Assembly: GCF_905147045.1 (NCBI RefSeq)
Contig: NC_065896.1
Span: 7,031,001 to 7,095,000 of the forward strand
DNA length: 64,000 nt
Reading direction: 5' to 3'
Source: Nymphalis io
Taxonomy: Eukaryota; Arthropoda; Insecta; Lepidoptera; Nymphalidae
The position numbers and the translations under genes are program-made. Numbering within the stretch: position 1 is the first letter of the stretch; every line of letters starts with the position of its first letter. This document shows, piece after piece, positions 12,001-25,000 of the stretch. The notes below the pieces were generated by a model that was not told where the DNA came from, did not search any database, and saw only the letters and a list, made by a program, of their open reading frames with translations.

Positions 12001-14052
12001 TTAATAAAAATATAAACAGCAGATTATGTTAAAATTCAGATATTTTAAAATTGCTTTCAAAAAATTATAAGTTTTTATATATTTAAGCGAAGTTAAACAA
12101 TTAATTTAAGCGGATGTAATAATTCTGGCACCCGAGCACTTATGTATTACTTAGTATTTTATATTTACATATTTTTGGAATAAATAATTTTGAATATAGA
12201 TTTGCTATTTTTTATCTATTTGTAACAAAAAATGGTATTCTTATGCCGGTTGACTGCCGGTTCACAATTCTTTTGAGGTTTGCTTTTGTTTAAATTTTTC
12301 CAACTCTACTATTTTTATTTGCCTCATTAAATATTTAATTTATTGTTAGTCTTTTAGGGTAAAAAAGAATATGTAGGAATTCTTAATCACTTCCATGCCC
12401 ACAGTTTCCAAAAAAACTTTCCAAATGAATAATTTGACTATTCAAAAAATTTATATTCATTTTGAACTCTAAAAGCTATATTCCTTAAGAATCGTATTTC
12501 CAAGATCACTATTTGTTACTTATTTAAAACAAACCAGTTCTTACATAAACCATACCTGTTCATGGACATTTCTATCATGAAGATGAAGAGAAGATCTCAC
12601 AAGACCATATATTCCTGTAGCGACAGTGGCGACTGTAGCTCCAACAATCACAGCGGGTCCTATAGGTGTCAAGGCACTAACACCAAGTACTCCTATTGCT
12701 CCTAAAGAAGCCACAGTGCTAGCGGTGTCTACTGAACTGAGTACTCTAGACTTAAGGCCTAATGATGGTGATGGAGTGACTGTTAACTTCACAGATACTA
12801 ACTCCTCACCCTGAAAAAATCCATATATTAAATTATTTTCACATGCTTTAATAATATATATAGATAAAACCTTTATTTGCATTAAAAATTATGCGGTATT
12901 GTGATGACCATTTCAAAGGCAAGTTAAGCCCAAACTTACATGAATAATTTCCCCCTGGTATACTCCATTTTCAGGTGCAATAATGACACATTTCGGTAAA
13001 GTATTGTTATTTAAATATGAAGTCCAGTTATGGTAAACTCTTGCATCTTCATCAATGAAAACCTTGCACGGCTTAGCTACAAACAGTTACTTTTTTATAT
13101 AACATATCAAAAAATTTATGATAAACAAACTTTTTTGAAATTTTTAAGTAATGTGTTATTTATTTAAGATCATTTACTTATATAAATACTAAATTTCCCA
13201 AGGAAATTACATTATCACATACCGTTAATTGTAGTAGGAATACATTTTCTAACACAAAACACAGGTGTGCACCATATGTTAACATCATTGCGTAGATGTA
13301 AATCGACCCAGTGGTTGGATGGTTCGATCTTATAGAACTTGACAGGCTTTGGATTTGCACACACAATCAGTATTACTGACATAAGTATATCCGTATCATT
13401 TTGTGCATATTTACCTGAAATATAAAATGTCTCATAAGCTAAAGCTACTCATACAAATAAAAATAAGCTTTGATAAGTAAATTTAGAATTCAATGTTTTA
13501 ATATACAAATATGGTATGATTTTAAGTTTTCAGTTAATAATGAAAATGTAATTTTGATTAAAAAAAAGTGGATCTTACTTTGTTTACAGAGTGTTTCATA
13601 AATTTTCATAACCTGTTCCTTTTGTCTTGATGTATATCCTTCCAGCTGTGTACCTTCTACGTTGTTTAAGATAGACAAATCACCTTCAGAGCTTGGGGCT
13701 CCAAACAAAGCGAATGCTATGTTTTGTAACAAGTATTTCCGATGGCCGTAATCGTATCTGTAACATATTTTTAAATAATAACTAAAGACGTTTAAAAAAT
13801 TAAATTTGTTGTATTTTCTAAAAATGGTTACACTAAGTACTTAATATTTCATACTTTTTAGTTACATAAACATATTTTTTGTACTTACTTAACCCAATCA
13901 TAATCAGGCAAATTTTCAAAATATTCTTGTTGAATTTGTACTGGAGATAGGATTAGCTCCCCACTATTGTTGTTACCTCCAGACATTGTTTGTTCTAATT
14001 GTAGTTGCGATTGCTCTAGTGCTAATAGCATATTTTCATCATTTTCAGCCAT
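9084..14052 (-). CDS. Nine-exon gene, 722-residue DUF4781-like insect protein
   Basis: Exons on the minus strand: 14052-13889, 13757-13579, 13414-13223, 13076-12940, 12810-12556, 11864-11733, 10647-10546, 10366-10194, 9918-9084. Every junction is GT-AG and keeps the frame, giving 722 residues. The start is the ATG at 14052; the TTG codons upstream are leader. Residues 1-55 are acidic and Gln-rich. The middle (about 115-224) has Cys and aromatic residues such as NHWVDLHL and HNWTSYL. Residues 235-390 are rich in Gly, Ala, Ser and Val (GATVATVATGIYG, GLAAGAASGLL), like membrane-inserting hairpins. The last 277 residues are helical and end CSVCDGVRFA. The layout and length fit, from memory, the insect DUF4781 family, whose function is unknown; I cannot verify the match. 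It is transcribed away from the fucosyltransferase gene. Confidence 0.88.
10020..10055 (+). repeat. Small fragment of repeat family B
   Basis: 'cagggtaggtaccaccgact' matches the head segment of family B; in an intron of the 722-residue gene. Confidence 0.35.
11321..11357. repeat. 11-bp tandem repeat, about three copies
   Basis: CGACCACTGGG repeated head to tail three times, the following CGATCACT being a decayed fourth. Intronic. Confidence 0.7.
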
Positions 14053-14980
14053 TTTCAATTCAGCCAAATTATTCAATAATTATAAAGTATAAGATATTTT
14101 TTAATAAAACAAACTTATATAATAATTATATATTATACCAATTTCCGTTATAAAACTTGATGCGGTGTTCAGCTATTTGCGCAATACAATCACTAGCACT
14201 ACTTGCTTCTTGTTATTTGTTATGGAAACTAACTTGACAATTGACATTTTAAATTATTATAGAAATTTCATCATTTTAGGTGAATACAGAGAAATGAAAC
14301 GTAGTGTTGCAATTCTCAATAAATACTTTTTTTTTAAGACAGAAGTCCGGTTTTTTCATTAAATCCAAAATAATATAATACCCTAGTGTTAAGTTATTTA
14401 TTGATGACGTTACTTTTTATAATAAACATGCTACAACACTTTGTAACTTTAATTAAGTTTTAATATAATTTTATAATAAGTTCAAATTAAATTATTTAAA
14501 ATGAAATTATTTAAAACGATGAAATAACATTATAATACTGAAAGTAAAACCTTATTAATCATTTCATCACGTTGACTCTCTAGTCTACTTCAATACAAGA
14601 TAAGGTGTAGAGATGACAAACGTTAGATTTATATATTGCATGCGATTTAAGTATGATATATGTAAAATATTAAAACAATAGCAACAGGCGATTAAAATCA
14701 TTACGATTGTTTTTTAAGTAATTTAGTTAACGAATTGCTATGCCGTTTATAATTTTTATTCTGGATACATTTGTCAAAAAAAAAATCTTAACGAATAGAG
14801 AATCTAAAATTGAGATTAGCCCACAATACTAGTTACTATGCTTACACTAACAATTAATATAAAAGTAAAAAAACAAATAAGTTTTTTAGGTAATTACTAC
14901 AGAGCTGTTTGAAGTTGGTACCAAGCCCAAAAGATTGGACAATTAAAGAAAATAATTGTAAACTTAATTAAAAATATTAA
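14053..14980. other. Upstream region of the 722-residue gene
   Basis: The 5' leader runs up from 14053. No TATA box in a convincing place and no repeat was recognised; the rest is plain AT-rich DNA. Confidence 0.3.
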
Positions 14981-14984
14981 TTGT

Positions 14985-15115
14985 AAGGGCCAGGCTAGCT
15001 CGACGACACTTCGGCGACATTTCCGGCGACGGTAATCCTCCCTATGAACTCCAGGCGGAGGAGCTTGCGGAAGTGTACATGGGTGAAAGTGAGGCTAGAC
15101 CACTACAATTTATTT
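14985..15115 (+). repeat. GC-rich transposon-like fragment with a short open frame
   Basis: A sharply GC-rich patch that reads without stops for about 40 codons, starting ARLARRHFGD and containing ELQAEELAEVYMGESEAR. No Met start and no splice context. Most likely a remnant of a retroelement; family not identified. DNA from 15120 to 16091 shows nothing else. Confidence 0.35.
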
Positions 15116-16091
15116 AATAATATAATTTATTATTTATTTAATGAAGTTATTTATATTGCATAAAATTAAAGCAGTACCTACATTATTTGTGCTAGGTATC
15201 GACGGCAGAAAGTTTTGTAGAACAATATAAGTACAACCTCTTAAAAAGAAAATTCTAGGTATTAATTTTATTTTCTAATTGCGATGTAACTTTTAATATA
15301 TTTTACTTAGGTCAAACACTATATGGAAAATAATAAAAAAATTAACCTAAAATATAACTTTTACTTAAATAGACTTTCACAAGGAGGTATTCTTAAATAG
15401 TAACGCGTTACCGTAATAATTCTACCGATAAGCGACAAGAAATACAATTTTCTTTAAAAATATCGAAAATACATACTTTTTTAAATTCATAATTTATATT
15501 TTTAATTACGTATATGATGATTATATTAATTGACAATGGATGTTAAATAAATAGTTGATATCACAAATTGACCTTAAAACGCAAAAAATAGGTGATTAAA
15601 TACAATGTTCCAAAATTAAATTCTTATAAAAGACGGCCTTGTTGCGAACATAGTATAATTCAGTTTCTATTGTTCACAGATTAATAATTGTTAAACAAAG
15701 TTAAAATTTACAAAACAATGTGTTAGCGAGCAGCATTCGTGTTTTGTTTTATCGTATTCCGAACGTACAAGTTGTATACTAAAAAAAAAATCCTTGTGTT
15801 ATAGATAATACTAGATAGAGTATTATTCTTGAAATCTGTTATCTTTGTATGTTGGTCAAAATTAATGGACTTTTATTATTATATTTTATCAGTGCGCGAT
15901 ATGATAACATCAGTGAGAGGATGCTAGGATAACGTGTAGTGACAATGTAGCGTCATATTAATACATAGAAAAATAAATAATCGATCGATCGGTTCAAGAA
16001 AATTTACCATAAATTTATATTTATCATAAAACACGTTATAGGTATGATAAAGAACAACAATAGTATGTTACATCAAATTTGTTAGTTCAAA

Positions 16092-19000
16092 ATGTGGCGT
16101 TTAAGAGTGTTGTTTAAGAAATTCGTGTCATTTAATACATATTTGTTGCTGATAATAATATGTTTATGTTTGTTATTAATATGTAGATTGAATGTAAATT
16201 TTAAATCGTCATATATGAGTGATATATTTCAACCGGAACTTAGCCATCCAGGTGATAATCGTCGTCACATTGATTTAGTAAATAATTTTTATAAAAGGAG
16301 ACAGGTAAGTCAAAAGTTCTTGATGTGTAGTCTATACTAATATTATAAATGCGAAAGTAACTCTGTATGTCACGCTTTCACGGCTAAGCCACAGATTCGA
16401 TTTTAATGAAACTTGGTATGAAGCGAGCTTAAACCCCAAGAAACGACATAGAGTACTTTCTATACCTAGCACCTGCCCCTCCCCCCTAACACGCGTGCAA
16501 AGCCGCGGGTGAAACTACTTATGAATAATTTTCTGGGGTTCGCAGGTGTTTTCCCTTCTCTACGATAAATCGCACAAAGTTGTGCTTGTAATATTACTAT
16601 TCGCTCGATCAATATTTGTGCTTATATGTCGAGAGCCGAGGTGGCCCAAGTAACTATTCCAGGTTTAGTGGATAATAAATATGCAAATCTTAACCGAAGT
16701 TGCCGAGTTTATATTCGGACAAGAGCCATTGAGCTTGTGTTTATAATTATTATTGAATTCTTAATCGATGATTGCGGGTTCAAACCTAGGCAAGCAATAC
16801 TGTATTTTTATGTGCTTAATTTGTGTTTTTAATTCATCACAAGTTTGGCGGCGAAGGAAAACATCGTGAAGAAACCTTTATGTATCTGTTACTGTAATTT
16901 ACTTTTTTAATACTTTATTGATATCGTGCTGGCTGGCCAATGAAAACATCTTATGGAAAGCCGCATACATTTGTCGTGCCTTTTGGCATATTAAAATCTA
17001 CCAACCCGCTATGAAAGATTGTGGTAGAATAAACAATTGGACAGTAACAGTCTGTTATTTTAATTTTATATTAAAAAAAAACAATAAAATAATTGTTTTT
17101 AAACTAACAAACAACAATATCCTCAATAGCTTTCAAACAACAATATCTTTTATTAAGTAGTGTGTAAGGCCGTCTGGGTAGGTACCACCCACTCTACCGC
17201 TAAATAGTAATACACAGGCACAAATTATTGCTATGCAGACGATATTACACTGCATGGTGGATAACACGGACGCGCAGTGGCTGGGCGAACGAGAATTGAG
17301 GAGAGGCGGAAGGATCTTGTCATTGAACTCGATAGGACATTAGAACTCATCGCCAAACGGGGCTCTGATAATCTTGTTGAGCTTAATGCCAAGAAAACAC
17401 AGGTATGCGCTCTCACAGCGTAAAAGTCACCATTTTCCCCTCTTCCCTCCGTTTGTGGTACTCCGCTGGTGATACAAAGCAAAATCGCCATGCTGGGGAT
17501 TGACGTTCGCTGCGACCTCAGTCCAAGGGATTACATCGAGGCAGTTATAAAAACAGCTTCATGGAAACTTGGATTTTTTTTTTTTTTTTCGAATTGAGTA
17601 ATACTGTTGGCCTTATTGGCCTCTACAGCGTCACCGGGCGGGATGGGCGAGATTAACTCAGCTGGATGTTGGGAGCCACACAGGGCTCAAGAGAGACGGG
17701 CGTCCTAAGGGTGCCTCCTGTGAGGCCGGACCTCGGCTTAGGACTCCGTTGAAATCGGGAGGGGAGGACTCCTGCGTTAAAATGCCGTCATACGCCTAAG
17801 CGTCGACGGGACGTAATGAAAGAGAGTCGTCGACCCCGCCGGCGGGGTCGGTGTGTGTTCATTGTGTTCCCTAACAAGTTAGCGTTGGCCGATGAGATTT
17901 TATCATCGGGGGCGACTAGGACGTCTTTAGGACGCCTATGAATCGATTTAGAATGCCACCGAGGGCTATACTTGCTAGTAATCTGTATGAGAGGGTGAAA
18001 CTTGGAGTTCTGGACAAGGTGTGGCGTTTTTTGACGCCGCAACAACGGTGCCTGTTGTACAAAACACAGGTACGGTCTTATGTGGAATATTGCTCGCACC
18101 TTTGGGATGGCTCCGCTCGATGCTCATGCTCGATGGAGGCCTTGGATCGGTTGCAGTGACGTGCGGTCCGCATTATTGGCGACGTAAAGGTCACAAACAC
18201 CCTCGAGCCTTTACAATTGCGTCGCGAGATAGCAGCGCTGAGCGTTTTCTATCGATTGTATCGCGGTGAGTGATCTGAGGAATTATTCTCTCTAATTCCT
18301 GCTTCCCCCTTCCTTCATAAGTCTACGCGTGCTGGCTCTCGATGTCACCACCTAACTGTGACATCAACTCCATCGCGCACAAAGAAATTTGGCAACTTCT
18401 TTCTTTGTCGTACTTCCAAAAAATGGAATTTCTTACCAGCTCACGTGAACCCCACTTCTTACAAACCGGGTTCCTTCAAACGAGGCGCGAAGAGGCATCT
18501 TGCGGGCCCGCAAGGCGAAGGCGGCTAGTGCAGAACATTCATTCCGACTGTACTGGCTGTCGTCGCGTTTGGACTCTACTACTATTTCCCATCAGGTGGA
18601 GTAGAGTCATTTGCCCTCCCGGCAAATATAAAAAAAATAAATAAAAAAAACAAGGGTCATAACATCATAGTTCCCAAGGTTGGAGGCGCATTGGCGACGT
18701 AATTTAGATTAATAAATTAAAGTAAGATATATCAATCAAGAACTGTTTGTACTTCATAATATAGTAGCAATTCTCGTATAAGCAAATCGCATGGAATATG
18801 TAAATCTAATGTTTGTTTATTTCTACTCCTTCTTCGATTGGAATAGTATTATGATAAACTGCGTCGTGGGTCTTGTAGCTGGCCTTTGCCGAACAGTGGG
18901 CTGTAATATATATATTTAGTTACATCACTACTTTACTTACCGTTGGCTCATTTATTGACAGCAAAAACAAATAAATAATCACAACGTACGAACGTTAACA

Positions 19001-22000
19001 ATTATGTGTACAGATTGAAATAAAAACTTCAAACAATAAATAAAATAAATATAAATATCGGGATTTCCCCGGCTGTTGAGATATTAGTTTGTCGATTGCA
19101 TACCTAGGTGATAATTAGCTCAGGGGAAAAATATCATATATTCGACTAATACGTTGGCTACGTAATATGTTTATGTCACCGTAAAATTGTAAATACCGTT
19201 AGATTATAATCTATCTCGCGAGATTGTAAACTGTCGAAAGATTGTGAACCGTATACATATGTATATGTGTTTGTCCTGAGTCTGGGTGTAATTATCTATA
19301 TAAGTATGTATTTACAAAAAGAAAAGTAGTATATGTAGTATATCAGTTGTCTGGTTTCCATAGCACAAGCTTTGTACAAGCTTAATTTGGAATCAGATGG
19401 CCGTGTGTGAAAAATGTCCCAGGATATTATTATATATATATATATATACGTATACATACTACTTACAATTAAACGCATCCATTTTCGGTAGATTATAATC
19501 TATCGAAGTGAAACTGTAAAATCACAATCTGTTGCGCGTTAAATTGTCAACTGTCCAAAAGCTGTCCCTGATTCCGTTCTGAGTCCATAGAGTTAGGAAT
19601 GAAGTATGTAACAAACTATGTTTGATGACTTACACTAACTTATTTATCATTCAAACTGCACTGCTTTTGTTAGTCACAGATGTATTTTACTTCCACAACA
19701 ATTTCATGTAACTAATTCTAAAGCTGTGAGTTATTTCAACACGAAATCAATTTACAATCACTAAAACACTGTTTGTTTACATTCCACAACAAACGAATTA
19801 ACAAACAAATATGGCGCCGCGTGGCACATGACGTTCAACCTATCAGCGTGCGAGTTTCGTTCCGTCGACCGTCACAAGCCATTTCACAATTTGACGGTTT
19901 CACTCTTCGATCAATAAGTACATTATATGAAAAATTGTAAGCAGTATGTTACGGTTCACAATCTTTCGACAATTTACAATCTCGCGAGATAGATTATAAT
20001 TTAACGGTATTTAAAATTTTACGGTGACATTTATATACGATACATTTTACGGTACGGACACTTAGATTTATAAGTGTTGTTTAGCGGATGTTCTTTCGAA
20101 AATCAAATAGTTATGATGAATGATCGATTAACAGTTATTACGTAATATTTATATGTAAGGCTTTTAAACATAAAAAATAGCAAAGGTTTTCTCTAATAGA
20201 AATTATTACATCTTATTAGTTCGTTTTTATTATCCCGGGCTGACGGTACTTAGATAATAAAAAAAATTTAATCTTATTCCACAATTTTACCAACTAAACA
20301 TCCTGCTATTTGAATTGTAGGTAAAAATGTAAATGTTAATTACTTGATACTAAGAACATTGATAAACCATAGCAAGTAAATATAAAAATAGTGTTTACGT
20401 AATATTTAACTACCAGTGAATAATGACGCGCATATTTATCATAATTGTGAACGAAGTAAATAAATATATTCTCTTTTCTGTGCAATAATATTGAAACCAT
20501 AAATGATATCACCTGTTATATTAAGCATATTTATATGACTTTACCTTAAACTGTAGCATATTTATACAACCGGTGTTCTATTTACGTCATTTATTTAAAG
20601 AGAATCTGAAATTACACTGTTACGAAAAGTAATACAATGATAACACATAATTCAAATAATACCATTAAAACCAAACATCACATTTTGTGATATTGAATGT
20701 GTTTCAATAATTCATTACGAATATTTTTGTATCGCGTATAAAGTTAGCAAAATTTTTAATTTCACCCGCTCCTTTACACGCCCCTCGCACTGCGATCTTA
20801 TTTTTTTGATCTTATTTTATGACCAGTATTGCATTAAATATTTAATTCGTATCGCACATATTTTACACATTATTCTAACCATACTATGATAATTAATATA
20901 AATCACTTTTAATTCTTTTCGTTGTTCTCTCTTCTCAACAGCGCCGCAGCATGGGTTACAGGAGATGTGGTTTATCGCGATTATTAGTTATATATTTAGT
21001 AAGCGACAGCGCAACATTGAATTGTTTTAGTGAAATGTTCGAAGCTAGTGAAATAGCTTAGAGATATTATTATATAATGCAAATTTGTCTAAGCTAGATA
21101 TGTATCGTGTAATATCGCTTTATTTAAAAATAAAATTAATAACTGTATCTCCACGTAGTATTTAGTATCTGTGCCATTTTTAGAATTTTTATTTGCGTTG
21201 TTTCGTTTCATTTATTGGGTAATTTACATTCTAATACCATTCTATTGATAATACGTAGTGTGTATCCGTTCATTGCTTGAGAAATGTTATAATGTGTCTT
21301 TTTTTAAAATGTTAAGTATAGAAGGGAGGAATTTATCATAATATACATTTATTTTTAAGGATTGGAAAACATCAAACTTGGGATCACTTATGTTTAAAAA
21401 TGTTACACGTGACTTTGAATTATTCGAAAAAAGGGATAATCAGACATTTGTTATATTAATATGGAGGTACTGGAAGTGGCTTCAACATCGACATGTTGAA
21501 AATTTTGATAGTAAGCGGTTAGTAAATAAACTTTGCACATACATTTTTTAAAGATTATTAATAAAATTGAAAGAAATAAAGTATCATATTCCATCTTGTA
21601 ATAATTATTTTTATCTCTACATCGACCTCACTTTATGACAAATATATTTAAAATTATTATCTAACTATATATGTAGTGTTATGATAAGATGTATGTAGTA
21701 AATAAATTACTTTTAATGATAAGATCTTCGAATTTATGATTCTATTTTTGAAATAAAATAATCCTCAAAGCATATATAAGTATCACAAAGCAATTTAGAT
21801 TATTTTTTAAAATATGTCAAAACTATGAGGTTTACAAAAAACATGCAAATTCCATATGAATTGCCTAAATTTGTTTGACGACGCAAATGATAAATAATAA
21901 TTTATTGTTTTTTAAATCGTACTATTGTCTTTAATAAGAGTAAATTACTTTTGCAATTACACACGTCTAATGCAAAATTGTTGGTACATTTTCTCAATTC

Positions 22001-25000
22001 AATAACAATAAATCAAATTGTTTTATTTTCAGAAAGAGCGACCCACTTAGTGAGTGCAGTGTTCATAACTGCGTATTTACAGGAGACGATATTCAATTAT
22101 CATCTGCCGATGCTGTAGTTATTCATATACAAAGGGGTGTGTTTCCAAACACAACTATGAGGAATTCCAAACAAAGATGGGTTTTTTTGAGCGATGAATC
22201 TCCAATTCACGCGTTTTCTATGGCGCGTGTGACACCTAAAATGTCGGACCTTGCAAATGTTTTTAATTGGTCTATGTCATATAGGTAAAATAATATTCAT
22301 CCAATAGAGACTAATCTTTTGTTGACATCATTGACTAAACTTCTTTGTTATATTTTAGGTTTAAGACTCTTGAGAATTTACTGAACAATGTTTTGTAGTT
22401 GACTTTTTTGTTTTGTTTTGGTAGACAAACCATTTTGAAAAGCTTATTTAAACAGTAACAGCCTGTTAATGTCCCACTGCTGGGCTAAGGCCTCCTCTCC
22501 CTTTTGAGGAGAAGGTTTTGGAGCTTATTCTACCACGCTGCTCCAATGCGGGTTGGTAGAATACACATGTGGCCGGATTTCAATGAAATTAGACACATGC
22601 AGGTTTCCTCACGATGTTTTCCTTCACCGTCAAGCACGAGATGAATTATAAACACAAAAAGCTTATTTGCTTAAGTTAAATTGAAATTATAGTACGTAAA
22701 TTGTTTATACAAGCTACAAATACGATAAAACATGTCTACATGAAAAAATCGCTATTTAAAATACCGGAACTGTACAAAAACAACTGTTAGTGCGATTGGT
22801 CGTATGTTATTTATACACAGTAGAGCATGCAACTGATTATTACTTTGTTACTTATTAATATATAATCTATATTTTCCCTACAGTGTTTCTATGATAAGTA
22901 ATGTATATCGCAAAAAACGACCTTAAAAGTAACAAAAATAAAGACGCCGAATATTATATACATACATATATATATATATATATAATATATTATATATATA
23001 TATTATATATATGTAATATATAATATATATAATATATAATATGTGTATTGATTTCTTTTTTATTACGAAATCAATTGTTTCGACAAAAATCTTTATTTCG
23101 GTGTCAAATGCTAAGCTTTTATTGATACTTTATTATATGGCGTCAAACATTTTTGTTACAGAACAAATTAATTTACAAAAAAAACAACATTCGTAAAAAG
23201 GATCGATTTCTATTGGACTCGAATTCTAAATAAGATTTTGAAAACGTATTTTTATAAAATAGTTTAGTTGATTTCGTTTAGTTTTACATACTTTAGTAAT
23301 AATACAAGGTAATTATATTAAGTAGAAATATTTACTAATAATAATTTTTCAACCTTTTTTATCCCATTTATTTGGAGTTTTTTAAATCGTCATGACAAAG
23401 GAAATTTATCACAGCCTATAAATAATATAAATTCTCTACGTCGGTTGTTACAAAACCCACTGGTTAAGATGGGTGATTCTGTTCTGCTCTGCCTCACTGT
23501 TTGTTGTTACTACACGGCCTATATGGGCAATACTAGGTGCTTGACGGTTTACACGGTCGGGTTTTACCCGGGTCTCCCGTCGTAGCGTGATGTTACGTAA
23601 TCTTTAACCTTTCTCAATAAATGAACTTTCTAACCCAAAAAGTTTTCTTTATATTGAACTGGTAGATCTTGATCTTGATGCAAACTTTAAAGCTTTATAA
23701 TATTAGTGTACATATGCTTATATATAAAAATATCTATGTATAACAAGGTAGTAATATGAATATATATTATTATAATTCTCAAACCTCGTAGTTTCAAAAT
23801 TGTGAACAATTTTAATCATTAACAATGGTATCATAAATTTCACCTTTGAACACCTCGACTTTGAAGCAGCTTTGCACTGCTCTTATATTGCCTGAAGATG
23901 AAAGTTGCCCAGCTAGTCAATTTAATATTGCTGAGAATTATATTAAAAGCAATAAAATGTAAAATATTATTTATATATTATAGCAAGCTATGTAAAGTGA
24001 CACAATGTGTAATGCAATAAATATATTTAAATGGTTTATTTAGATTATATCGTTAACGACAAAATACAAAAAAAAAAAACCACTAACCCTTTTTAATGCG
24101 TATCCGCAAAACCAACGTAAGAAATACGCAGTTTCCTCAAACATTAAACCTCACTTATTCTTGTCATGATTTATTCCTAAACATTTTCAGGAGCGATTCC
24201 GACGTGCCTGTACCGTATGGCAGAACAGTGGCGTTGAAAAAACCGATATTAAGTCGAATGACGTATGAGCATTTGATATCATTGGTTCCGTATTGGAATG
24301 ACAAACGTAAGGACATTCTGGCCACTATCCTCATATCGAATTGTGCTGTTTCTCGCAGGATGGCTTATTTGAAGGAAATTCAAGAGAATTTAACTGTTGA
24401 TGTCTATGGAAAATGTTCGGAAAATCATAAAGAAAGGTATTGTAAATGTTTAGTAACAAATTTGAGCGAACATTGCAAACATATTATAAAACTGATTGGC
24501 TTATTTTAATATATATAATATAATATTTATTAATTGAAAACTGTGTCTTTTTAAAGTATCAAAAAGGTAAGGTCTCGTTAGCATAATTTCATGGCATAAT
24601 CAGAGTTTAATTCACATATGATATCGAAATTTTTCACAAATTGGAATTGGCCGCAACTTTGTTTGACGTACAGTTTTATAATTTGTAGCTATTAAAATTC
24701 CTTTTGATTATAATTATAATTTGTATTTATAGTTTTATTTTTTTAACACACATGGTGAGAGCAAATCGGTAATGTGATCTCATGCTTCTATCTATCTTCT
24801 ATCGTCATTGGTATAATTGTCGTACTTGTGAAAATACAGCCTGTAAATTTTCTACTGCTGGACAAAGGCCTTTTCTAATCTAGAGGAGAAATTTTGGAAT
24901 TTATTCCACCTCGTTGCTTTAATGCGGGTTGGTGCATACTCGTGTGCCAGATATATAACCGACAGACAGTCATACAGATTGTGAAGAAAACTAGCACATT

